Origin: an uncultured Prevotella sp.
Lineage (GTDB): Bacteria > Bacteroidota > Bacteroidia > Bacteroidales > Bacteroidaceae
NCBI GenBank assembly: GCA_905373605.1
Contig: CAJPTO010000030.1
Location: forward strand, 1-20,605
DNA length: 20,605 nucleotides
Direction: 5' to 3'
In this document: positions 7,262 through 14,626 of the stretch, piece by piece
How the letters are laid out: each line of letters starts with the position of its first letter
Position numbering within the stretch: the first letter of the stretch is position 1
Notes under the pieces: generated by a model
Database searches by the model: none
Seen by the model: only the letters and a program-made list of their open reading frames with translations
What the model was told of the DNA's origin: nothing
Translations under genes and position numbers: made by a program

Positions 7262-9473
7262 ATGATTGCCCTCTTTCAGCGCGACGCAATGGATTGCGGC
7301 CCATCCTGCCTAGCGATGATCTCTGCCCATTACGGGCGAAAAATAGATCGCGACATGTTACGTCACCTTTGCTCCTTGGGCAAAGACGGGGTTTCGCTGC
7401 TCGGTATCAGCAAGGCTGCCGAGACGATTGGTTTTAAAACCGTGGGCGGACGGCTTGGTTTCGACACGTTGGTAAACGAAGTGCCGCTGCCTTGCATTGT
7501 CCATTGGAACCAAAACCATTTTGTGGTGGTGTATAAGATAAGGAAGCGTGGCAGGGAAAAGTTCACCATATACGTGGCCGACCCCAGCCAAAGGACTGCT
7601 CACTTATTCGAAAGAGGAGTTTTGCGAACATTGGACCAGCACCAAAACTAACGATGAAGAGAAAGGCATCGCACTGCTTTTCGAACCCACAGAACTGTTT
7701 TATTCGCAGAAAGAAACCGAAAGCGTGCCAACAAAAAACCGCGCCAAGTTTCTTTGGAGCTATCTAAGGAAGTACAAGCGGTTCTTCACCCAGCTAATAT
7801 TAGGCCTGCTCTTGGGTTCGCTGTTGCAGCTAGTGTTCCCCTTTCTCACCCAAGCCGTCGTCGATACGGGTATCGGTGGAAAAGACATCGGCTTTGTTTG
7901 GCTCGTGTTGTTGGCAGAAATGATGCTGTTGTTCAGTCGCACTGCCATCGATTTTATCCGCTCGAAAATAATTCTGCACATATCCACGCGCATCAACATC
8001 TCGCTCATCTCCGACTTCTTCATCAAGTTGATGAAACTGCCGATGAAGTTTTTCGACACCAAGCTGATGGGCGACTTGCTGCAACGCATTGAAGACCATC
8101 GCCGCGTGGAGCAGTTTCTCACGTCAAGCAGCCTCAACCTGATCTTCTCTTTCTTCACTTTCCTTGTCTTCGGTGTGGTGTTGGCCGTTTATAATTTAGG
8201 CATCTTCCTCGTTTTCCTCCTAGGCACATTGGTTTACGCAGCATGGATCATACTCTTTCTTAAGAAGCGCAGACAACTAGACTACAAATACTTCGAACAA
8301 GCAGGGCGCAACCGCAACGTAACCTATCAGCTCATTAACGGTATGCAAGAAATTAAGCTGCAAGGATGCGAACAACGGAAGCGATGGGAGTGGGAAGACG
8401 TGCAAGCCGACCTCTTCAAGGTTAACCTGCAATCGCTTAACCTGCAACAAGTACAGCAGGCTGGCAGCATCACCATCAACGAAGTAAAGAACATTCTCAT
8501 AACTGTGCTAGCCGCTACAGCTGTTATTCAAGGACACATGACGCTGGGCATGATGCTCGCCGTGCAATACATCATCGGGCAATTGAACAGCCCTGTGGAG
8601 CAACTCATACGGCTTATCTACTCGTGGCAAGGCGTAAGCATCAGCCTAGACCGCATGAACGAGATACACACAGAGGCCAATGAAGAGAACGCCACACGCA
8701 CAAATAGCGACTACGCTGCCGAAACACCCGCCGCCCACTCGATTATGATAGATGCCCTCTCTTTTAAATACGACCTATACAGCCCGCGCGACATATTGGC
8801 CGACATCAATCTCTCCATTCCTAACGGCAAAGTGACGGCCATTGTGGGAGCGAGCGGCAGCGGCAAAACCACGCTGGTTAAGCTGCTCCTAGGCTTTTAC
8901 GAACCCTTGTCTGGCAGCATTCGGGTGGGCGACACGCTGTTAAGCGAGTTTAACCTGGGCTGGTGGCGCAGTCAATGCGGCGCAGTGATGCAAGAAGGCT
9001 ACCTATTTTCAGACACCATTGCGAGGAATATCGCCATCAGCGACGACGAACCCGACATTGAACGCATACGCCAAGCCGCACGCGTGGCCAACATCGCCGA
9101 TTACATAGAGGCACTGCCACTGGGTTACAACACCATGATTGGACAAGACGGGCAAGGCATCAGCCAAGGACAACGCCAACGCATACTCATTGCCCGAGTG
9201 GTGTACAAAAATCCCATGTTCGTGTTTCTCGATGAAGCCACCAATGCGCTCGATGCCAACAACGAACGTGCCATTACCGAAAACCTTGCCGAGTTTTACA
9301 AGGGCAAGACCGTCGTTGTGGTGGCCCACCGACTGTCTACCGTGCGAGATGCCGACCAAATCGTGGTGTTGGACGCAGGAAAGATTGTGGAAGTGGGCAC
9401 ACATGAAGAACTTACCGCCAAGCGCGGCAAATATTTTGCACTTGTAAAGAACCAACTAGAACTGGGAAACTGA
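7262..9473 (+). pseudogene. C39-peptidase ABC exporter gene split by a +1 frameshift
   Basis: Two adjacent frames together encode one peptidase-containing ABC transporter of about 736 residues, the family's usual size. The first frame (7262-7651, 129 codons) is a C39 peptidase: FQRDAMDCGPSCLAMI with catalytic Cys12, His86 in NQNHFVVVY and Asp107 in YVADP. After that Asp the expected continuation (AKGLLTYSKEEFCEHW) lies in the next frame. Removing one base at the C4 run 7582-7585 restores VADP-AKGLL. The second frame has membrane helices up to about 9.0% of the gene before the coupling segment FFDTKLMGD, further helices, then the ATPase: Walker A GASGSGKT, Q-loop MQEG, signature ISQGQRQR, Walker B FVFLDEA and the switch His in VAHR. 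Its normal job would be to cut the leader after Gly-Gly and export the core. As read, the peptidase loses its last strands. A GTG at 7548 could start a peptidase-less transporter. A sequencing error or a true or programmed shift all remain possible. Confidence 0.85.
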
Positions 9474-9474
9474 T

Positions 9475-9963
9475 ATGGAAGACGAGAAAAAACAAGAACG
9501 AAGCTTTGAGCTTCGCAGTGAAAAGGTGCGCAGCATCGTAGGCCAGATACCCTCTTCGCTTGTTCGTTATGGCATCGCCACCATTGCCTTGGTGCTGCTT
9601 TGCCTTTTTACCGTGGCCTATTTCCTGCCTTATAGACAAGTGTACACGGGCATCGCTATCGTGAATCATGCTGAACTGCAAGGTTCGAAAGACAGCACAG
9701 ACCTAACCCTTCTGCTGAAATTTGAAGACAAGCGGATGCTTCAAGCCCACAGCTTGCCCATCCATCTGCAAGCACCCAATGCATCATTGAAAGGACAGAT
9801 ATTAGACTTGTCGGCCGCACGCGACACTCTGGAACGCCAAAAGGCACTTTGTCGCTTCAACACGAAAGAGATTAAAGCAATTGAAAACCAAGCAGTGGAC
9901 TTCCATATCGTACGAACAGGCGGAAACCTGCTGCAAAAGCTGTTGGGAAACATTGGCCTTTAA
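9475..9963 (+). CDS. Short HlyD-like membrane-anchored export accessory protein
   Basis: The ATG is one base after the exporter's TGA, so it is in the same operon. The 162-residue product starts with a charged cytoplasmic segment (FELRSEKVRSIVGQIPSSLV) and one transmembrane helix (about 33-51). A first beta-strand follows (YRQVYTGIAIV), the arrangement seen at the N-terminus of HlyD-type adaptors beside peptide-exporting ABC transporters in Bacteroidetes. The long coiled-coil hairpin of normal adaptors (about 400 residues) is missing. The rest is a small beta-rich domain (about 65-155) ending in LLQKLLGNIGL, with a proper stop and no sign of a broken frame. It may be a shortened adaptor that does not reach an outer-membrane channel. 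This assignment rests on position and N-terminal resemblance. Its GC-richer base use matches the exporter, not the maturase. Confidence 0.6.
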   Translation: MEDEKKQERSFELRSEKVRSIVGQIPSSLVRYGIATIALVLLCLFTVAYFLPYRQVYTGIAIVNHAELQGSKDSTDLTLLLKFEDKRMLQAHSLPIHLQAPNASLKGQILDLSAARDTLERQKALCRFNTKEIKAIENQAVDFHIVRTGGNLLQKLLGNIGL

Positions 9964-10203
9964 AAATAGGTCATTACACACTTTTGCTTGCACAAATAGC
10001 TTGAGTGCGGTGTTTAGCCCCCACTCCACACACAAACCTTCCTACCCTCAAGTGGCTTCATTCCTTTCTTTGCCCTGCCTTATTCAAAAGAAGCATGAAC
10101 ACCCAAAGCACCCCAAACCCGAACAATAAAAACGCGATGCATGCGTTATGTCAAACAATATCAGGCATGCCATTCGCCTGCTCATCACCAAGAACTCTGC
10201 ATT

Positions 10204-11058
10204 ATGCAACATACTAGAACCCTAACGCTGCTGATAATCGCAGCCTTAACCGCACTGACTGCTTGTAACGCGCAAACCAACAGCAAGCACATACAGGCTA
10301 AAACCGAAGAAGAGAAACAGCCTGTTGCCAACAACTTGGCCACACGCATGCCTGTTCCACAAGGCTATAAGCGCGTGAACGTGGCCGAAGGCAGCTTTGC
10401 GCACTTCCTTAGAAACCTGCCTTTGAAGCCCGCGGGCAGCGACTTGCACTATTATAACGGACAAGTGAAAGAACGAAGATACGCCGGTGCGGTGGTGGAT
10501 ATGGACTTTGGCAAGAGTGCTAACGAACAATGTGCCGACGCCATCATCTTTCTTCGGGCATCATACCTGTGGAAAACGCACCAATACAGCAAAATAAGTT
10601 TCCGCTTCACCAATGGCTTTAAAGCCGAATATGCCAAGTGGGCGCAGGGTTATCGCGTGTGCAACAACAATGCTTGGGTAAAAAAGCAAAAGGCAGACTA
10701 TGGTTACCAGTCGTTTAGGAAGTATCTTCACCTCGTGTTTCAGTATGCCGGCACGGCCTCTTTAAGCCAAGAACTAACACCCATTGGCCGTTGTTGGGCA
10801 GCCGACATACAGGCTGGCGACGTGTTTATCAAGGGTGGATTTCCCGGACACGCCGAGATGGTGGTTGATGTAGCCGAGAACGAGCGTGGCGAACGCCTTG
10901 TGTTGTTGGCACAAAGCTTTATGCCTGCACAAGAGATAGAGGTGTTTCCCCAGTGGTTCGGTGCTTCGGCTGATGGCACGCGCCTTGTAACACCCGCTTG
11001 GACGTTTTATTCGCCAAACGCCCAAACACTGCTTTTGCGTCGTTTTAAAGGCAAATAG
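10204..11058 (+). CDS. DUF4846-type lipoprotein
   Basis: Starting at ATG 10204 gives a lipoprotein signal (MQHTRTLTLLIIAALTALTA-C) with the lipid-carrying cysteine at residue 21. An upstream in-frame ATG at 10141 would put 21 unlikely residues before it, so 10204 is preferred. The mature part, about 264 residues, holds segments I associate with DUF4846: GYKRVNVAEGSFAHFLRNLP, QCADAIIFLRASYLW, FRKYLHLVFQYAGTASL, and the C-terminal core AGDVFIKGGFPGHAEMVVDVA followed by LLAQSFMPAQEIEVF. The function of the family is not established, to my knowledge. The core, with Cys, His and Asp near one another, has the look of a papain-like or NlpC/P60-like fold, which is only an impression. It follows the peptide export genes by 240 bases on the same strand and may be an unrelated neighbour. 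Confidence 0.8.
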   Translation: MQHTRTLTLLIIAALTALTACNAQTNSKHIQAKTEEEKQPVANNLATRMPVPQGYKRVNVAEGSFAHFLRNLPLKPAGSDLHYYNGQVKERRYAGAVVDMDFGKSANEQCADAIIFLRASYLWKTHQYSKISFRFTNGFKAEYAKWAQGYRVCNNNAWVKKQKADYGYQSFRKYLHLVFQYAGTASLSQELTPIGRCWAADIQAGDVFIKGGFPGHAEMVVDVAENERGERLVLLAQSFMPAQEIEVFPQWFGASADGTRLVTPAWTFYSPNAQTLLLRRFKGK

Positions 11059-11227
11059 GCAAGAGCAGCTGCTTGACAAAACACCTTATCACTAGGTTAA
11101 ACGCCTAAACACGACACATCAGCCGCCTCATTACGGAGCTGTTGCCCACTAAATCGTAATCAGGATAAGCGCATATCACACCCTTATTCAATGCGATATT
11201 CACCTCAATACCATTTTTTTGCTTATA

Positions 11228-11352
11228 ATACCATTGCTATATGCAGCGGTTAGCACTGCTAAATGCATAAGTTAGCATTGCTAAATGCATTAGTTAACAC
11301 TGCTACATGCATCACTTAGCACTGCTATATGCATCAGTTAGCGCAGCTATAG
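11228..11352. repeat. Tandem array of a 22-base palindromic repeat
   Basis: Four good units of exactly 22 bases start at 11250, 11272, 11294 and 11316. A degenerate unit lies before them (11228-11249) and a partial one after (11338-11352). Each unit is TTAGCA-N-TGCTAA, a palindrome, followed by the palindrome ATGCAT and a three-base joint such as AAG, TAG or CAG. The units differ at several positions, so the array is not freshly amplified. The same unit recurs at 12441-12478. There are no spacers of CRISPR type. Confidence 0.9.
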
Positions 11353-11811
11353 TCAAACAGAAATGCTTTTGGAAAAACAGCAGTTATAAAAGTAATACGC
11401 ACCAAACGCGGCGTTGCCAAATCTTCGGGCATGGGAAAAGGTGTATGCATTGTTGGCAAAACCTGCATCTATGGCTTTCCAAATCCATCTCGTTGGTGTC
11501 TTAATTCTATTCTTTTTATTTGATAAAACAAGGTTTCTCGTCGTGCCATTCTAGCTTTTTCCGAGGCCTTAAAGCCAGCAAAATACATGCATTTTCCTTA
11601 TTTCTCAAATGGTTTTTGGCCAAAGAATGCGCATCAATGATGCATTTTGCATCGATTAGCTTCGCTAGATTGTTGCCGGTGCGTGTTTCCTGACCTGTGC
11701 TTTTGCCCACTTTTCCACCTAATTCATAGTTTTCGCTGCCGCTTTTTCGGTTCGAGACAACGCCTTTTTCGTTCTTTTCACTGCAATATGGTGCATTTAG
11801 CAAGGCTTTTT

Positions 11812-11889
11812 CATGCAAAAACCACGGCATTTTGCCGCACTTAGCTCACCTTTCCCATGCAAAAAGCACGGCTTTTTGCAGCACTTAGC
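11812..11889. repeat. Two copies of a 34-base hairpin-forming repeat
   Basis: Copies at 11812-11845 and 11856-11889 agree at 31 of 34 bases and share the ends CATGCAAAAA and GCACTTAGC. The second copy contains GCAAAAAGC-ACG-GCTTTTTGC, a perfect 9-bp inverted repeat with a 3-base loop. The first keeps the outer pairs with mismatches. They are 44 bases apart, start to start. Confidence 0.8.
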
Positions 11890-12122
11890 ATGTGTTTTGT
11901 GCCAAAAGACGGGATAAATGCGGCAATATGCCGTGCTAGATGCCACTCTCACCCTTTCTCTCTCGCAACAACCCCATGCGAGAATGAATTATTTGCGACC
12001 GATGGGCAAATTACGGTGCGCGAAGGCAGCCACAATGTTAAAATCCATGCCGAAAATTTTACTTTTTTTTTTTGGAATGCAGCCCGACAAAACATACCAC
12101 CCGCACGAGAGCACTTTCATTA

Positions 12123-12318
12123 AAGGCTGGTTCTAAAAATTGCCTTTGCTGTATTTTTAGCTTTTAGCTGAGCAGATTTCGTTTACGATTGAAGGAGCAT
12201 AGTGGACTATGCGACTGAAAGAGTAAGCGAAAGATGCCAGATAAAAGCTAAAAGACAGCAAAGAGCTAAATAATAAAAAGAAAATGAACGCTTGCGTGGA
12301 ATTTTTAGAACCAGCCTT
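12123..12318. mobile_element. MITE-like element with 19-bp perfect terminal inverted repeats
   Basis: AAGGCTGGTTCTAAAAATT at 12123-12141 is the exact reverse complement of 12300-12318. Inside these ends the arms remain roughly complementary: CTTTGCTGT and TAGCTTTTAGCT on the left pair with AGCTAAAAG and ACAGCAAAG on the right. The centre is the palindrome GCATAGT-GG-ACTATGC (12197-12212). The 196-bp element encodes nothing convincing and is too small for a transposase. The tetranucleotide TTAA occurs at both outer ends (12120-12123 and 12317-12320), a possible target-site signature. Non-autonomous mobilisation by a transposase elsewhere is inferred. Confidence 0.75.
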
Positions 12319-12440
12319 AACTTCATGCACAAACGTATTGAAAAAATGCTTTCGACAACAAAGCTGATGCTGTAAAGCCGACATCGGCATGCGTGCTTAT
12401 GGCCATACATACTTCCAAAACCATTTCGTTTTGACTATAC

Positions 12441-12478
12441 ATGCATCAGTTAGCATTGCTAAATGCATGAGTTAGCCG
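12441..12478. repeat. Dispersed second copy of the 22-base palindromic repeat
   Basis: One complete unit (12450-12471: TTAGCA-T-TGCTAA, ATGCAT, GAG) is flanked by the end of a preceding unit (ATGCATCAG, 12441-12449) and the start of a following one (TTAGCCG). It matches the array at 11228-11352. It lies downstream of the 34-codon minus-strand ORF, where its hairpin could help end transcription. Confidence 0.85.
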
Positions 12479-12567
12479 TTTGTTTTGCAACAACAAAAAT
12501 GGCCGTTGCCAGCCTTTCGACACGACAACGACCACTTTCGGTGATATTTAAAATCTATGAATTTTCA

Positions 12568-12672
12568 TTATACCGGCACGTTAATGCGGCCGTAATTGTA
12601 CATCTTGAGCACGTTCACACAGTATTTGTTAAACTTATCGCTCATTACAATTTTCTTAACCATCTTTCTCAT
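12568..12672 (-). CDS. 34-residue basic small protein
   Basis: The minus-strand ORF of 34 codons begins MRKMVKKIVMSDKFNKYCVN and continues VLKMYNYGRINVPV before TAA. It is very basic at the start, has one cysteine and an aromatic/Gly C-terminal part, and does not look like random translation. A purine-rich stretch (GAAAGGAAAAAAG) ends two bases before the ATG. A two-box Bacteroidetes promoter lies 120-150 bases upstream on the same strand with no other candidate gene for it. I do not recognise the family with certainty. The longer frame on the opposite strand (12463-12690) lacks such signals. The leader of about 110 bases contains AGCGA-TAT-TCGCT, a small hairpin, and may regulate the gene. 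Possible roles include a regulatory or membrane-associated peptide. Confidence 0.55.
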   Translation of the reverse strand: MRKMVKKIVMSDKFNKYCVNVLKMYNYGRINVPV

Positions 12673-12791
12673 AACTTTTTTCCTTTCTAATTTTTTTTAA
12701 TCTTCCTAATGTTCTGTACGATGCCTCTTCACATCTTATTATCCTGAATTCATCTTTTAAAGACTTGAAGCGATATTCGCTAAACGTGATG

Positions 12792-12822
12792 CAAAGTTAC
12801 GGCCTAAAATTGTGTGCGCAAA
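12792..12822 (-). promoter_or_regulatory. Two-box Bacteroidetes promoter for the 34-codon gene
   Basis: On the minus strand TTTG (12822-12819), then 19 bases, then TAACTTTG (12799-12792) match the -33/-7 consensus TTTG-N19-21-TAnnTTTG at every specified base. Transcription would start near 12785 and read leftward toward the small ORF. Confidence 0.7.
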
Positions 12823-12859
12823 CAGTTTTGCGATAAAACGCCTTTTTAACGCTTTATTT

Positions 12860-12895
12860 TTGACTCACGTCAAGCCAGTTGACCCACATCAAGCC
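12860..12895. repeat. Direct repeat pair beside the fetB end
   Basis: TTGACTCACGTCAAGCC (12860-12876) and TTGACCCACATCAAGCC (12879-12895) agree at 15 of 17 bases, 19 bases apart. Each contains a TTGA...TCAA inverted pair. They lie between the fetB stop and the small-gene promoter and could be a protein-binding site or part of another dispersed repeat. Confidence 0.6.
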
Positions 12896-12910
12896 TTTGG
12901 ACACTGACAA

Positions 12911-13690
12911 CTAGTCAGTCTTCAAAACATTCAGCAGGCGGCCATGTTTGTCTACGGTGAAGCGCTGCGCCAAATAGAGCGTTATGATGAGTGAAAGCAT
13001 GGGTGCACAGAATGTGATGCACGAGATAAGTATCTGGTAACGCACGGCCGTATCGGGCAACGAGCCACCCAATATCTGGCCAATCATCGTCCCGGGGAAG
13101 CTAACCAGCCCCATCACTGCCATATTGGCAATGCATGGCACGAAAGATTTCTCGATGGCTTGACGTATAAAGGGTGCAAGTGCTTCCAAACGCGTGGCAC
13201 CATTGCCCAGAAGGTAGAAGTAGAGCTGCCGTTCGCGTTGCAATCCTTGATAATAGGTGCTAAGCGAAAGCACGTTCACACCCAACATATTGCCCAAAAG
13301 AATGCCCACGATGGGGATGAAATAGCGCGCATCGAAAGGGTTCGACAGTTGCAGGACAGCGAAAAGGGCGTACATGCACACCACAAAAGCCCCCACGCCA
13401 AGCCCAATGGCAATGGGCAAGAGCATCTGCCCCAGGCGCAAGCGGGTGCGCCTTACGGCCGTTACCGAGGCCACCAGCACCATCAGCACAAACCAAAGCA
13501 CGTTGACAAGCCAGTTGTTGTAACTGAAAAGAAAATCCAAGTAAAGCCCAATGAGCGACATCTGCACCACCATGCGCACAGTAGAAATGATGGTTGAGCG
13601 GATGAGCGGCACCTTGAAATAATGGAAAAAGTAAAGTGGAATGAGCACCAAGAGCAGTGTCAGGAGCATTCCGATGATGGATATGTTCAT
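12911..13690 (-). CDS. fetB: FetB/UPF0014-type metal export permease
   Basis: This 259-residue, strongly hydrophobic protein has about seven predicted membrane helices, the first at 5-23. It carries the family hallmark near the C-terminus, GLVSFPGTMIGQILGG (about 194-209), plus the conserved IPIVGILLGNMLG segment. In E. coli the FetA/FetB pair (YbbL/YbbM) exports iron and protects against peroxide stress, so iron or related metal efflux is the likely role (family knowledge). The ATPase gene lies 20 bases upstream on the same strand, forming a two-gene operon. The length is normal and no motif is missing. The substrate is not proven by sequence. Confidence 0.88.
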   Translation of the reverse strand: MNISIIGMLLTLLLVLIPLYFFHYFKVPLIRSTIISTVRMVVQMSLIGLYLDFLFSYNNWLVNVLWFVLMVLVASVTAVRRTRLRLGQMLLPIAIGLGVGAFVVCMYALFAVLQLSNPFDARYFIPIVGILLGNMLGVNVLSLSTYYQGLQRERQLYFYLLGNGATRLEALAPFIRQAIEKSFVPCIANMAVMGLVSFPGTMIGQILGGSLPDTAVRYQILISCITFCAPMLSLIITLYLAQRFTVDKHGRLLNVLKTD

Positions 13691-13710
13691 GTAAAAGCGA
13701 TTGTTTGGGT

Positions 13711-14349
13711 TTAAATCATTCGTGCACTCAGCATTAATGTCTTGTCACATTGCCCTGCAAAGGCCCTGTCGTGGCTCACGGCGATGATGGCTGTTCCACG
13801 TTTGGCCAGGCTTTGCAGGTATCCTGCCACGAGCAACGAGCTGTTTACGTCTAGTGCCGATGTGGGTTCGTCCACCAACAACACCTTCTTATCCAGCAAT
13901 CCAGCCATCGACAGCATGACGCGTTGGCGTTCTCCGCCGCTCAGATCGGCCAGTCGTTTGTCGTATAAGGCCTCATCTAGCCGCAGCCGCACCCACTGGT
14001 CCATCAGTGCTTCTTTAGAAAACCGCTTGTTGCGGTTCACCTTCAGCTGGTAAGGCAAGGCCACCAGTTCGGCCACCGTGTTGCAAGGCAGGTTCACTTC
14101 TTGCGGGATGTAAGCCATCATGCTGCGCATATACTCGGCCGAGAGCGGCGTTAGCTCTGTTCCGCCGATGCTTATGGTACCCTCGTCTAAGGGTTGGAAG
14201 CCCAAAATACACCTAAGCAGGGTTGTTTTTCCACACCCCGACTCGCCCATAACGCAAAGCATCTCGCCCCCGCTAACCACGAACGAGAGGTTCTCAAACA
14301 GGCATTTGTCTGCTAAGGCCAGGCTAGCGTCTTTCATTTCTACCGTCAT
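13711..14349 (-). CDS. fetA: FetA-type ABC transporter ATPase
   Basis: This is a single 212-residue ATP-binding domain. It shows Walker A GESGCGKT (35-42), Q-loop YIPQE (80-84), signature LSGGERQR (136-143), Walker B VLLVDEP (156-162), D-loop SALD (164-167) and the switch His in SHD (192-194). It sits directly before the fetB-type permease on the same strand and powers it. The short length, with no added domain, fits the E. coli FetA/YbbL type. ATG at 14349 gives the expected beta-strand start (VEMKDASLAL). No clear promoter could be identified in the 277-base spacer shared with the divergent agmatine deiminase gene. Confidence 0.88.
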   Translation of the reverse strand: MTVEMKDASLALADKCLFENLSFVVSGGEMLCVMGESGCGKTTLLRCILGFQPLDEGTISIGGTELTPLSAEYMRSMMAYIPQEVNLPCNTVAELVALPYQLKVNRNKRFSKEALMDQWVRLRLDEALYDKRLADLSGGERQRVMLSMAGLLDKKVLLVDEPTSALDVNSSLLVAGYLQSLAKRGTAIIAVSHDRAFAGQCDKTLMLSARMI

Positions 14350-14591
14350 ATATTGTCTATATATAATGTGTGTCGGTGCAAAGGCCGTTCAAGGCTGGCA
14401 AGCACATGGTGCAAAAGCCCGTTTCCACACGTTGCAAGCTATTATATGCTTAGCGTGCAAGCCCCAAGTGGGCCGCCGTTATTCTGTGTTGCGCCTGAAG
14501 AAACAGCCCCTTCAGCATCAATAAAGTAACGAATTGGATACAAAAATACAAAGAAAAGTTCACAAACGCATCGTTTTTTGGCTTTTTACGC

Positions 14592-14599
14592 TACCTTTG
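14592..14599 (+). promoter_or_regulatory. -7 promoter box upstream of agmatine deiminase
   Basis: TACCTTTG matches the Bacteroidetes -7 consensus TAnnTTTG and lies 27 bases before the ATG at 14627. No good TTTG was found 19-21 bases upstream, so the -33 element is weak or absent. GGAG at 14614-14617 is a plausible ribosome site for that ATG. Confidence 0.5.
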
Positions 14600-14626
14600 C
14601 AATGAAAACGATGGAGAATTATCATT

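Larger units (their letters stand above)
11059..12910. other. Repeat-rich gene-poor region
   Basis: This spacer of about 1.85 kb holds no convincing gene except a 34-codon ORF at 12568-12672. It is full of short palindromes, listed separately below. Others include GATGCA-TTT-TGCATC and GCATCA-A-TGATGC near 11630-11655. The minus-strand frame 11516-11830 (104 codons) has no start-site support and overlaps these palindromes. The dense palindromes and dispersed repeats suggest an insertion and recombination landing zone between the peptide locus and the fetAB genes. Confidence 0.7.

Noticed and set aside
7548..7600. Independent start (GTG 7548) making the transporter a separate normal gene
   Set aside because: The residues before the break point read as shifted C39 sequence (SSPYTWPTP), while the sequence after it continues the peptidase family pattern, so a frameshift explains it better.
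10204..11058. DUF4846 lipoprotein as immunity or protease gene of the peptide locus
   Set aside because: There is a 240-base gap and no coupling signal, and the family function is unknown, so adjacency alone is too weak.
11250..11352. Possible CRISPR array
   Set aside because: The 22-base units follow each other without any spacers, are themselves double palindromes and vary between copies.
11516..11830. 104-codon minus-strand ORF
   Set aside because: It overlaps several palindromes, has no ribosome site or promoter, and the translation matches no family I recognise.
12903..12919. ACTGAC/GTCAGT stem-loop as a fetB terminator
   Set aside because: It overlaps the fetB stop codon, has only six pairs and no T-run.
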